From NCBI GenBank assembly GCA_013298845.1, contig JAAFJN010000001.1, forward strand, positions 124,001 to 188,000: DNA of 64,000 nt, written 5' to 3'. The DNA is from Chitinophagales bacterium. GTDB taxonomy: Bacteria; Bacteroidota; Bacteroidia; Chitinophagales; Saprospiraceae. The notes under the pieces were generated by a model that was not told the DNA's origin, searched no databases, and saw only the letters and a program-made list of their open reading frames with translations. Below are positions 1-8,005 of the stretch, in pieces (position 1 is the first letter of the stretch; each line of letters opens with the position of its first letter). The translations under genes were made by a program, and so were the position numbers.

Positions 1-1772
1 ACGTATCGGCCATTGCCCAAATGCCACCAGCCATTTACGTTTTCGGCCAAAGTTAGCACGTCGCCACGTTTGTACGTTGCCAGTAATTTACCCGTGGTAG
101 AAGGTGCCGACCGCACATTGAGTTTCGCCGACGTAACGCGGCCTTTTTTACCGCCGGAAGTTGGGGCAGCGGGTGCCTGTCCGGTACCGGGGCTGCTGCT
201 TTGCCCCATGGCCAGTTGCACCGCTTTGAGAGCGTTTATTCGACCAAAACCATAATACACCGAGTGGCTGCTGGCGTTGTAGGTGCCCGCCGGGCCAATT
301 TTGTCGCACGATTGGGCCAAAATGCCCCGTATCTGTCCCACGGTCAGGTTGGGATTGACCGATAAAATAAGCGCACAAACGCCCGCCACCAACGGCGTAG
401 CGCTGGAGGTACCGCCAAAACTGCTTTTATAACCCAATACAATGTTGTTACTGGCATCAATGTCACAAGTGGCCGTGGTAATGGCTACGCCGGTATCGCC
501 ATCGGTTGGCGCGCACAAAAACGCGTTGGGGCCGTAAAACGAATAACTGGAGCGCATATCGAGGCTGTTGGATGCGGTGACGCAAATAACGTTCGGATCG
601 GCAGCAAAATCACTGATTTGCCGGGGCTGGTTATTGGAGTACGGATTGGCATTACCGGCGGCAAAAAACATGGGGATGCCTTTGCCTCCGCGCCCTTCCG
701 TTGCTATTTTTTTGATGTAGTTGGAAACATAAGTACTTAGGTTAATGGGCTGAGGAAAACCCAAACTGCACGAAATAATGTCGGCACCGTTCAGCATGGC
801 GTGTTCGAGGGCCGTTTTAATGGCATCGTCGCTGAGCATATCCAATTTAATGGGGATAATGCGCGCATTGGGTGCCGCCCCGATAATTCCCCGGCTGTCG
901 GCGTACCCGGCCGCCACTGCCGCACACGAGGTACCATGACTGGCAACGCCCGTGCTTCCGTCGGAGTAGCGCACCAGCGGCGACACATCGGCCACGCGAC
1001 TGGCCGCATCGAAGGGTGCACGGATTTTGGTACCATCCCCGCGCAATTGGGGGTGATTGGTTGCAAATCCGGTGTCAATCACCGCAATTTTGATATTGGG
1101 AGACCCAAGGCTTTGCATAGCAGCCCAAGCGGCTTTCACTTTGGCATCGGCCCCTTTTTTGAAATGTTGCTCCGAAAAAACCGCGTTGGGAATATCAATA
1201 ATGGGGACACTGGTTCCGGCATTATCCAAATGCCATTGAGTGCTCACGTAGGTGCCGCCGGGCGGGGTAAAACGTTCGGCCGGAACGGTAATGAATTCCG
1301 GTTCCGCCAGTTTGACCATTTTTTTGTTTTTTTGGAGCAACAAAACGCATTTGATCGGGTTGGGCGATTTGGGCGTAATGCTCACGCGGTAAGCGTATTC
1401 GTTTACCACTTCTTTTATGCTGAGACCGAGGTCAATAAAAATTTCGTTGCGGTCGTCTTCGTCGCATTTTTCGGTAAATTCAATGTAGAGGTTACCGCTG
1501 GGAATTAAAGGATATTCGTCGGAATCGCCCATTTGCCAAACGTGTGAACCAGCGGCCACTTCGGGTAAAGCGCGCATTTTTTCCAATTTGGTTTCAATAC
1601 CGCGTTTGGACGAAACCATCTCAAAACCACCAATTGTGGGGGGGGCGGCGGCCCCGCGGGCGGTAGGTCGTTTGGTATCGTTGTACTTGATAGCGGCCTT
1701 AGTGGTGCTTTTGGTCAGGTTGAGGGTCATGCCCCCGTATTGAATAGTTGTTTTGTTTACCTTTTTTGCCAT
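1..1772 (-). CDS. Subtilisin-like S8 serine protease with C-terminal SH3b domain (3' end cut by window edge)
   Basis: The open frame starts at ATG 1772-1770 and runs off the left edge with 590 complete codons. An I9-like pro-region (about residues 85-165) ends in VKLAEPEF. The peptidase S8 domain follows with all catalytic residues: Asp233 in IAVIDTGF, His279 in VASHGTSCA, Asn374 in FFAAGN, and Ser456 in FGGTSSATP. A Ser/Pro/Gly linker leads to a bacterial SH3-like domain (about 543 onward, LNVRSAPSTTGKLL). The N-terminus (MAKKVNKTTIQYGG) has no recognisable signal peptide, which is unusual for an S8 protease. It is either a cytosolic protease or exported in an unrecognised way. The protease call is firm; its substrate and location are unknown. 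Confidence 0.93.
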   Translation of the reverse strand, partial: MAKKVNKTTIQYGGMTLNLTKSTTKAAIKYNDTKRPTARGAAAPPTIGGFEMVSSKRGIETKLEKMRALPEVAAGSHVWQMGDSDEYPLIPSGNLYIEFTEKCDEDDRNEIFIDLGLSIKEVVNEYAYRVSITPKSPNPIKCVLLLQKNKKMVKLAEPEFITVPAERFTPPGGTYVSTQWHLDNAGTSVPIIDIPNAVFSEQHFKKGADAKVKAAWAAMQSLGSPNIKIAVIDTGFATNHPQLRGDGTKIRAPFDAASRVADVSPLVRYSDGSTGVASHGTSCAAVAAGYADSRGIIGAAPNARIIPIKLDMLSDDAIKTALEHAMLNGADIISCSLGFPQPINLSTYVSNYIKKIATEGRGGKGIPMFFAAGNANPYSNNQPRQISDFAADPNVICVTASNSLDMRSSYSFYGPNAFLCAPTDGDTGVAITTATCDIDASNNIVLGYKSSFGGTSSATPLVAGVCALILSVNPNLTVGQIRGILAQSCDKIGPAGTYNASSHSVYYGFGRINALKAVQLAMGQSSSPGTGQAPAAPTSGGKKGRVTSAKLNVRSAPSTTGKLLATYKRGDVLTLAENVNGWWHLGNGRY

Positions 1773-1798
1773 GAACTGATTTTTTGCATTTTTTTGAG

Positions 1799-1806
1799 CA
1801 AATGTA
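1799..1806 (-). promoter_or_regulatory. Bacteroidota -7 box for the S8 protease
   Basis: The minus strand reads TACATTTG, matching the TAnnTTTG -7 consensus of Bacteroidota primary sigma factor promoters, about 27 bases before the protease ATG. I do not see a convincing -33 TTG at the expected spacing, so the call rests on the -7 box and its position. Confidence 0.45.
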
Positions 1807-1973
1807 AACGCTTTACGGATGAATGCACCCGGAAAATCAAAAAATCGTCTATTTGACCCAACAAAACCACCGCAAAGGCGCTCTTAAACTCTTGTTAAAA
1901 ACTTAACTTTTTCTTCAAACGGGTACGATAATTGGTGTAGCGGCGTTTGTATCTGGCTTTTAAATACACACCT

Positions 1974-3071
1974 ATGTTGATTCGTTCGCTTTTCTGTACA
2001 ACGCTGCTTGTTTCCTCTATTTCTTCATTTGCCCAGCAAGGCAAACCCGCATCTTCCAACAAGGCAGCGCCTCAGGAAGATATTGAAATCATTGATCTGG
2101 AAGCATTTAAGCCCAAACCGATTGATACTCTTACCGCTCCTGCCGTTATTGCGTTTGGCTCTTGCAATAAACTGGATAAACCCCAAACCATGTGGGATGC
2201 CGTAAATGCCAACAACCCTAATTTGTGGATTTGGCTGGGCGATATTATTTATGCCGATACAACCGATATGAGGGCATTGGCAAAAATGTATAAAACCCTG
2301 AAAAACACCCCAAATTACAAAAAAATGCGCGACAAAACGCAGGTAATTGGGGTGTACGACGACCACGACTACGGTGCTAACGACGCCGGCAAATCATTTC
2401 CCAAGAAAAAACAATCCAAAAAATGCCTCATGGATTTTCTGGATGTACCCGCCAAAGCCGCCGTGCGACACCGCGAAGGTGCCTACACCTCTTATACTTT
2501 TGGCAAAGGTGCCCAAACCGTAAAAGTGATTGTGCTCGATACCCGTTATTTTAGGGACACACTTATTCCCGATCCCACCAAACAACGCCGGTATATTCCT
2601 AATACAACGGGTGATATGCTCGGCGAAGCGCAGTGGGCCTGGTTGGAAAATGAACTAAAAAACAGCAAAGCCAACTTGAATATCATCAGTACGAGTATTC
2701 AGGTGGTTGCCGATGAGCATACCCACGAAAAATGGGGCAATTTTCCCAATTGCCGCAAACGCCTGCTGAGCCTCATTGTAAAAACACAACCTAAAAACCT
2801 GATGATTCTTTCCGGCGACCGGCACATGGCCGAAATTTCCAAAATGGATATTACCGGACTCCCCTATCCGCTGTACGATTTTACATCGAGCGGAATGACC
2901 CATATTCGCAGCGGCACCAGCGAAAACAACCGTTACCGCGTGGGCGATATGATTTTGAAGAAAAATTTTGGCTTGTTGAAAATACAGTGGAACAACGACC
3001 GTCCGGTGGTGACCATGCAGGTTCGGGGTTTGCAAAACGAACTTTTTCAGGAAACGGTGGTCAAATACTAA
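1974..3071 (+). CDS. PhoD-like alkaline phosphatase / metallophosphoesterase, secreted
   Basis: About 365 residues. I place the start at ATG 1974 because the following residues form a signal peptide (MLIRSLFCTTLLVSSISSFAQ); the in-frame TTG at 1947 would only add a polar stretch. PhoD-family metal-binding motifs appear in order: GSCNK, WLGDIIYAD, DDHDYGAND, VLDTRYFRD, EAQWAWLENEL and the late SGDRHMAEIS. Members hydrolyse phosphomonoesters or phosphodiesters in the periplasm or outside the cell using Ca/Fe. It stands alone on this strand and no Pho-box-like site was recognised. Family call is firm; substrate is open. Confidence 0.92.
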   Translation: MLIRSLFCTTLLVSSISSFAQQGKPASSNKAAPQEDIEIIDLEAFKPKPIDTLTAPAVIAFGSCNKLDKPQTMWDAVNANNPNLWIWLGDIIYADTTDMRALAKMYKTLKNTPNYKKMRDKTQVIGVYDDHDYGANDAGKSFPKKKQSKKCLMDFLDVPAKAAVRHREGAYTSYTFGKGAQTVKVIVLDTRYFRDTLIPDPTKQRRYIPNTTGDMLGEAQWAWLENELKNSKANLNIISTSIQVVADEHTHEKWGNFPNCRKRLLSLIVKTQPKNLMILSGDRHMAEISKMDITGLPYPLYDFTSSGMTHIRSGTSENNRYRVGDMILKKNFGLLKIQWNNDRPVVTMQVRGLQNELFQETVVKY

Positions 3072-3093
3072 CAAAAACGCTTTCTAAAAGCAA

Positions 3094-3131
3094 AACGCCC
3101 ATCATTTGCATTGCTGCACATGATGGGCGTT
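3094..3131 (-). terminator. Hairpin between convergent PhoD-like gene and small membrane protein
   Basis: An 11-bp perfect inverted repeat (AACGCCCATCA at 3094-3104, TGATGGGCGTT at 3121-3131) lies just after the phosphatase stop. On the minus strand the hairpin is followed by TTTGCTTTTA, so it works best as a terminator for the minus-strand gene ending at 3153. On the plus strand the tail is not U-rich. Confidence 0.6.
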
Positions 3132-3152
3132 GTTGTATGTCGTGGATAAATA

Positions 3153-3404
3153 TTATTTACCCGGAATCACTTTTTTTACGATTTCGAACAAATGGCCAAG
3201 CGCAATTAATTGCTTCGGTGCACCGGACTTGCTCGTTGTTACGTCGTCTTCCTTTTCCAACCTTTCGACGCTGGCGGAAACGTCGGGAGTAGCTTTTACG
3301 CACAATGGTGCGGAAGAACTAAAGAAATTAAGAAAAACGAAAGAGAGTAAACTCAAGGCTACTACTCCCGCGATGATGTTATGGTGTAATTGTTCTTTTT
3401 TCAT
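3153..3404 (-). CDS. Small single-pass membrane protein, unknown function
   Basis: An 83-residue ORF starting at ATG 3404 (MKKEQLHHN). It has one hydrophobic segment at about residues 9-27 (IIAGVVALSLLSFVFLNFF) and a short polar, charged tail rich in Ser, Val and Lys. I do not recognise the family. Support for a real gene comes from the strong promoter directly upstream with both boxes and from the terminator-like hairpin after the stop. The longer TTG-initiated frame at 3425 would begin at or before the predicted transcription start, so I reject it. Confidence 0.6.
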   Translation of the reverse strand: MKKEQLHHNIIAGVVALSLLSFVFLNFFSSSAPLCVKATPDVSASVERLEKEDDVTTSKSGAPKQLIALGHLFEIVKKVIPGK

Positions 3405-3432
3405 AGACGATTGAAACTGTTTCAAGGCGCTG

Positions 3433-3464
3433 CAAAATTACGGGATTTTGTGCGAAAAATCAAA
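3433..3464 (-). promoter_or_regulatory. Complete -33/-7 promoter for the small membrane protein
   Basis: The minus strand carries TAATTTTG (3440-3433), a TAnnTTTG -7 box, and TTTTG (3464-3461) as the -33 element, with a 20-base spacer. Transcription should start near 3426, about 20 bases before the ATG at 3404. Confidence 0.7.
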
Positions 3465-3532
3465 ATTTATTTTGCACGCTGTATATTAGTCGTATAACTA
3501 CCCCAAAAAGTTGCACTCATTGGATATTTTTT

Positions 3533-3575
3533 TCAAAAAAAATGAGCCAATTCGGTTGTACCCGGAATGGCTCAT
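3533..3575 (-). terminator. Rho-independent terminator of the ECF sigma gene
   Basis: Inverted repeat ATGAGCCA (3542-3549) / TGGCTCAT (3568-3575) with partial inner pairing. On the minus strand it is followed by a run of eight T's (3533-3541), 26 bases after the sigma factor stop. A textbook intrinsic terminator layout. Confidence 0.8.
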
Positions 3576-3600
3576 CTTCTTTGTTAATCATCGCAATATT

Positions 3601-4119
3601 TTAAGACGGATTGAAACCATACTGGGACAAAATCTGGTCTTTCAACTCCTTACGAGCAAAGAAGATACGGCTTTTCACCGTGCCCAGCGGTAACTCCAGA
3701 TGATCCGCAATTTCTTGGTACTTGTGACCCTCAAAATGCATTACAAAAGGAACTTTAATGCTGTCGTCCAAACCATCTACCATGGCGTTCAACTCATTCA
3801 TCATCATCGAACCTTCGGCGCTGTTTGGAATAGCGTGCGAGCCCGCGTTGAGATAAAACTGGTTGTCCGTGGTATCTAATACCGTATTGGCTTTGATACG
3901 TTTGCGATAATTGTTGATGAAAATATTTTTCATTATCGTAAACATCCAGGCCTTAAAATTGGTATCTGGTTGGAATTTATCGCGATTCGACAAGGCGCGG
4001 AAGGCAGTCTCCTGATAGAGATCTTTCGCGTCGTCCGAATTTTTGGTGAGGTTATATGCAAACGAATGCAACACAGTTGCAAGCCCTCCTAATTTATTAT
4101 TAAACTCTAGTGAAGTCAT
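3601..4119 (-). CDS. ECF RNA polymerase sigma factor (sigma-70 family)
   Basis: 172 residues. Region 2 spans about residues 10-80: the helix with DDAKDLYQETAFRAL is the core-binding part, and FKAWMFTIMKNIFINNYRK is the 2.3/2.4 region that melts and reads the -10. Region 4 spans about 110-165, with a helix-turn-helix around KYQEIADHLELPLGTVKSRIFFARKEL that reads the -35. It directs RNA polymerase to a specific regulon. No anti-sigma gene is adjacent, unlike many ECF loci, so control may be transcriptional or by an unlinked partner. It has its own consensus promoter and terminator, so it is monocistronic. Confidence 0.93.
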   Translation of the reverse strand: MTSLEFNNKLGGLATVLHSFAYNLTKNSDDAKDLYQETAFRALSNRDKFQPDTNFKAWMFTIMKNIFINNYRKRIKANTVLDTTDNQFYLNAGSHAIPNSAEGSMMMNELNAMVDGLDDSIKVPFVMHFEGHKYQEIADHLELPLGTVKSRIFFARKELKDQILSQYGFNPS

Positions 4120-4151
4120 GGCGTACTACTTTGTTTAACTTTTTGATGCTA

Positions 4152-4183
4152 CAAAGGTAATGTGTTTGTTTAACTTTTTGCAA
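4152..4183 (-). promoter_or_regulatory. Complete promoter of the ECF sigma gene
   Basis: On the minus strand TACCTTTG (4159-4152) fits TAnnTTTG, and TTG (4183-4181) gives a -33 element with a 21-base spacer. The predicted start point is near 4145, about 25 bases before the ATG at 4119. Confidence 0.72.
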
Positions 4184-4530
4184 GTTTTCTTTCAACGTTT
4201 TTGTAAGAAAATAGCAATATTTTGATTTGCCCTTTCTATAAAAAGTTAACTCGTTGATTATCAATGGTTAATTTTATTTAGAAAAATTCTACGAGGTATT
4301 TATTTTTCAGAAAAAAATGAAAATTGTTTAAGTTTAGGCTAAACACTTTTTCCTAAACCCTCTTTTCCCTAAAAAAATCCCCCTGGGAAGAACCAAAATG
4401 TTGAACACGACACTCATTTTGTCTTGCACAAATACCAATGTTAAATACCATCGCAAATTTCTTACCAAGTAATAAAAAGACGTCTTTTTGTCATTTTGGT
4501 TGCATCGCCTGGACTTTTTGTCATTAGTTT
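4184..4530. other. AT-rich intergenic stretch with a 16-base palindrome and a direct repeat
   Basis: No supportable gene. Two features stand out. A perfect palindrome AAAAAGACGTCTTTTT lies at 4474-4489; read on the minus strand it could form a short hairpin with a U tail and act as a weak terminator for the receptor gene ending at 4531. CTTTTTGTCATT is directly repeated at 4484-4495 and 4514-4525 with a 30-base period. The rest is A/T-rich without recognisable signals. Confidence 0.5.
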
Positions 4531-7053
4531 CTACCCTTTTATCCGGTTTTTGCTTTCCTCGGCGTCGGTATTGCGTTCACGGGCACTTTTGATTTTTTGA
4601 TTGCCAAATTTCACCGACACCGAAACGCGCACGCCGCGACTTTCCCATTTGCGGTTCAATTCAAACTGTTGTTGCCCAAAATTGGCGCTTTGGTTCCAGC
4701 GTTGCGTATTCAAAACGTCATTCACGCCCATTCGCGCCGTAACCCGGCCTTCGTTAAAACTCTTTTGCACACTAAAATTAAGGCTGCCCAAGCCTTTATT
4801 TTTGTAAATCAACTCCCGCGTGGGGGCATTCCACCAGCCATCTACCGAAACTTTCCACGAATGCTCCAACGTAAAACTGTGCATCATGTACCCGTTGGAA
4901 CCCAAACGTCCGCCGGCAAAGGGGCCATCCTGCAAGTTTGCCGTGTAATAGTTGTAGTAACTGCTGAATGAAGCATACATAAACCACCATTTTTTGATGG
5001 GCAATGGCAAACTAATGTTCATATACGCATTGTCCTGCCTTCCTAGATTTAAAGTGGTGGCAAAAGCTTTCGTTCCTTCCTGAAAAGTGGCAAATTGCAA
5101 CGGATCCACGGTGCGGTTCACGCCCAGCGACAATGTGGCAGCCTGCCGGTACGTCCATTGTAACTCCAGGTTATTGGTAAACGAAGGACGCAGGTACGGA
5201 TTTCCCCGCTCGCTGGTAAACGCATCCAAAGCGCGCTCAAATGGGTTCAAGTCCTGGTACGCCGGGCGGTTAATGCGGCGCGTGTACGCCAGTTTAAAAC
5301 TGTTCTTTTCGCTGGCCGCAAACTGCACAAATGCCGAGGGAAACAAACTAAAATAACTGGTGTCGGGTTTGGTGAGGACCGTTGCGGTCAAATCGGTGTT
5401 TTTTCCGGTAACATCGGTGTATTCGCCCCGAAGACCGGCCTGCCAATTCCATTTGTCATTGACCCGCTGCGAAAAATTGGCGTACGCGGCGTGTACGTTT
5501 TCGCGGTAATCAAAAAGATTGGTGCGGCTGGTATCCTGCACCCACGCTTCGGTGACAAAATTATCGGCCTTAAAATCGTTCATGGTGCGCGATACCGATA
5601 CTTTGGCCCCGCCCTCCAGACTGGCCTTAATGGTTTCGAGTGGTTTTTGGAGGTCTATTTTGGCCGAATACACGTCAATGTCGTTGTCGAGGCGCAGTTT
5701 ATTCCGCATCGCAATGTTTTCAAAAATTTGGCCCTGGGTTTGGTTGACAATCGTGTTTTCGTTGTCGCCTTTAAAACGGGTCCAGTCCAAATCGGTAGTG
5801 ATGGTAATTTTGTTGGTGTTTTCGTAGCGATAATTTAAGTTGCCAGCCCCAAATCCACGGTTATTGGTCAGATCGTTTTGCGAAAAAACAGCCCCGCTCT
5901 CCACGCCGTTGTTGTCAAAAATGCGGGTAACACCCGGTGTTTTCATCGTATTGTAATTCGAGTTTCCGCCCACCAAAATTCCCCAGGTGCTGAATTTGGA
6001 GGCCGTCCAGTCGAGGCCAATGCGGGTATTTTGTCCCAGTGGCGAATAATCCTGGTCCACGGTCGTATTCCGAAACGTTTGGGTGCCTACGCTGCGGGTG
6101 AGAATGCCGTCGGTGTGCTGGTAATTTTGTTGGCCCGACCATTGTCCAAACAGGTTAAAGGCTCCTTTCCGGGCGTTGAAATTAAATCCACCCTGGCTGC
6201 GGTAGTGAATTTGTTGGGTGTAGTCGAGGTTGGCACTGCCGTTAAAGCCGTCGCCCAACCCTTTTTTTAATTTGATGTTGATGATACCGGCATTTCCCTG
6301 CGCATCAAAACGAGCGGGCGGGTTGGCGTAAATTTCAATTTTATCCACCGATCCGGCGGGCAACGACTGCAAATAACTGCTCAGGTCGCGGCCGGTCATG
6401 TTCGTAGGTTTTCCATTCACCAAAATAGCCAGTCCACTTTTGCCATTCATTTGGAGGTTATCGTCGCCGGTAACGGCCATGCCGGGGGCTTTTTGCAATA
6501 CTTCAAACACCGTGGAAGCCACGGCGGTGGGGTCGGCATCGGGCGTGAGTACGGTGCGGTCGGCCATTTGCTCAATAAAAGGGCGACGGCTTTTGATCAC
6601 TACTTCGTTTAATTGCGTTTCCACCACGGGGCGCAACACCAAATCTTCGGTTTGGGCAGTACCGGCGGCATTTTTCAAAATAAGCCCCAGCACTTCCATT
6701 TTTTTGCCTTCAGGTACGCGGAAATAGGTGCGCGGCGTGATGGTAATTTTCCAGCGGTTGTTGCCCATTGCCGTTAAAGCGCCCGGTGCGTAAGCGGCGT
6801 TCCAATTGGATTGGCCTTCGGGGGTAAATTCAAAGGCGTTACCGGCCGAAGTGCCCGCACCAGCCCACAGATATACGCCTTCGGTTTGACCCAACAAGGG
6901 CGCTACCTTTTCTCCTTTGGCAAGATTCAGGTTAAAAACTAAGGTAATTTCCTGCTCGAAATCTTCCAACTGCGGGTAATAGGTGACCACTTGCGCCTCG
7001 GAAGCGGTACAGAACGAGATCAATATAAATGCGAGTGTAATAAAGGTGCGCAT
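4531..7053 (-). CDS. TonB-dependent-receptor-like outer membrane barrel protein with SusE-like N-terminal domain
   Basis: About 840 residues from ATG 7053 (MRTFITLAFILIS, signal peptide ending near SEAQ); the ATG at 7065 only adds four residues. Residues about 20-140 look like an Ig-type SusE/SusF-like fold (YLWAGAGTS, WKITITPRTYFRVPEG), where most relatives carry a carboxypeptidase-regulatory domain. A TonB plug follows from LNEVVIKSRRP, with VFEVLQKAPGM, LAILVNGKPTN and VDKIEIYANPPARFDAQG. The remaining ~600 residues are alternating barrel strands of the OMP_b-brl_3 type. It probably imports or binds a nutrient. No SusD partner is adjacent and the substrate is unknown. Confidence 0.85.
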   Translation of the reverse strand: MRTFITLAFILISFCTASEAQVVTYYPQLEDFEQEITLVFNLNLAKGEKVAPLLGQTEGVYLWAGAGTSAGNAFEFTPEGQSNWNAAYAPGALTAMGNNRWKITITPRTYFRVPEGKKMEVLGLILKNAAGTAQTEDLVLRPVVETQLNEVVIKSRRPFIEQMADRTVLTPDADPTAVASTVFEVLQKAPGMAVTGDDNLQMNGKSGLAILVNGKPTNMTGRDLSSYLQSLPAGSVDKIEIYANPPARFDAQGNAGIINIKLKKGLGDGFNGSANLDYTQQIHYRSQGGFNFNARKGAFNLFGQWSGQQNYQHTDGILTRSVGTQTFRNTTVDQDYSPLGQNTRIGLDWTASKFSTWGILVGGNSNYNTMKTPGVTRIFDNNGVESGAVFSQNDLTNNRGFGAGNLNYRYENTNKITITTDLDWTRFKGDNENTIVNQTQGQIFENIAMRNKLRLDNDIDVYSAKIDLQKPLETIKASLEGGAKVSVSRTMNDFKADNFVTEAWVQDTSRTNLFDYRENVHAAYANFSQRVNDKWNWQAGLRGEYTDVTGKNTDLTATVLTKPDTSYFSLFPSAFVQFAASEKNSFKLAYTRRINRPAYQDLNPFERALDAFTSERGNPYLRPSFTNNLELQWTYRQAATLSLGVNRTVDPLQFATFQEGTKAFATTLNLGRQDNAYMNISLPLPIKKWWFMYASFSSYYNYYTANLQDGPFAGGRLGSNGYMMHSFTLEHSWKVSVDGWWNAPTRELIYKNKGLGSLNFSVQKSFNEGRVTARMGVNDVLNTQRWNQSANFGQQQFELNRKWESRGVRVSVSVKFGNQKIKSARERNTDAEESKNRIKG

Positions 7054-7183
7054 GGCTTTGTCCAAATTTTACTGGTGAATGATGGGACAAAGGTGCGGCG
7101 CAACCCCGGCGCGGGCGCTTCAGAATATGATTTGAGACGTGAAATACCGGTATCAAATTAATTTGAGCCGTCTTAAACCCGCA

Positions 7184-7624
7184 TTAATGGTTGTTTTGCG
7201 TGGTTTCCTTCAAAAACATTCGTTCGGTGACTTCTACAATTTCAAAAGAATAACCTCTCCTGATAGAGTCCGGTTCTTGGTCAATTGCTCTTCGTTGTAT
7301 TTTGAAATAGTATGATTTCCCGGCTTCAGCCTTAAAATTGAGATCTCTCCCTGTAATTGAAGCAGGGGAATTAACCAACCTATCAACGCCAATTTTGGTG
7401 GGACCTGCGGGTGTTATTACCGTGTGGTCTTCGTTGGGTTTTATACCTATATTTTTAGCGTCATTGACACTAACCATGTACGCTATATTATGCTTTTCAC
7501 CGGCACGGTATAGGTGTAAAGTAACTGTTTGAGTTGAATCCGGCAAAACGGGTAAATTATTTTGCCCGCATACGCGCAAAACAGCGGTAAAAAAGAGTAG
7601 ACAAATTAAAAAACAGGTGCGCAT
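7184..7624 (-). CDS. Secreted DUF2846-like small protein
   Basis: 146 residues with a clear signal peptide (MRTCFLICLLFFTAVLRVCG). The mature part has the alternating-strand look of DUF2846-type proteins: VTLHLYRAG near the start, a central PAGPTKIGVDR loop and the late AEAGKSYYFKIQRR strand. The family assignment is tentative. It resembles the decayed ORF at 7685-8005 in overall order and in the C-terminal motif (ERMFLK here, KQMFLR there), so the two look like a tandem duplicate. Function unknown; probably periplasmic or surface. Confidence 0.7.
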   Translation of the reverse strand: MRTCFLICLLFFTAVLRVCGQNNLPVLPDSTQTVTLHLYRAGEKHNIAYMVSVNDAKNIGIKPNEDHTVITPAGPTKIGVDRLVNSPASITGRDLNFKAEAGKSYYFKIQRRAIDQEPDSIRRGYSFEIVEVTERMFLKETTQNNH

Positions 7625-7684
7625 AGTATAGATGTTTTGTTGGTGAAAATAATGTGGTGTAGTTGGTTGAACTGCTTGGGGTGC

Positions 7685-8005
7685 TTATTCTCTGTCGCGT
7701 AAAAACATTTGTTTGGGCACTTCGGCAAATGCCAGTTCACCTTCTTTAAATCTCTGAGGAAAAACGTCGTATGCCCTGAGATAAACTGTTTCGCCGGGAT
7801 TCAAGTCCATCGAAAATATTCCTTCGCATTTGCTGCTAAAAAAACCTTTAAATACGGTTGGGCTGGGGGCCAAATATAGCGTATCAACTTGTCGGCGGCG
7901 CAAATACACGTGTTGTTTGTCGTTGATTGTTACCTTAAAATAAACAAATAAGGAGACTTGAACAGTATTGCTACTGCCCTGAAAAAGAGTGATTGCGGCC
8001 TTAGG
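7685..8005 (-). pseudogene. N-terminally truncated DUF2846-like gene remnant
   Basis: The frame is open from the stop at 8006-8008 down to 7685. Read through, it begins PKAAITLFQGSS, continues through VYFKVTINDKQHVYLRRR, APSPTVFKGFF and LNPGETVYLRAYD, and ends KQMFLRDRE. The protein-like frame extends about 30 codons upstream of the first possible start (GTG 7909), with no ATG, GTG or TTG in that part, and there is no signal peptide. The missing front would lie where the DUF58 gene now ends; the DUF58 stop codon is in the same frame. I infer that a deletion fused the tail of a second DUF2846-like gene to the DUF58 3' end. A short protein from GTG 7909 (74 residues) is still possible. Confidence 0.55.

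Noticed and set aside
801-1508. 235-codon plus-strand open frame
   Set aside because: Antisense to the S8 protease whose triad is intact.
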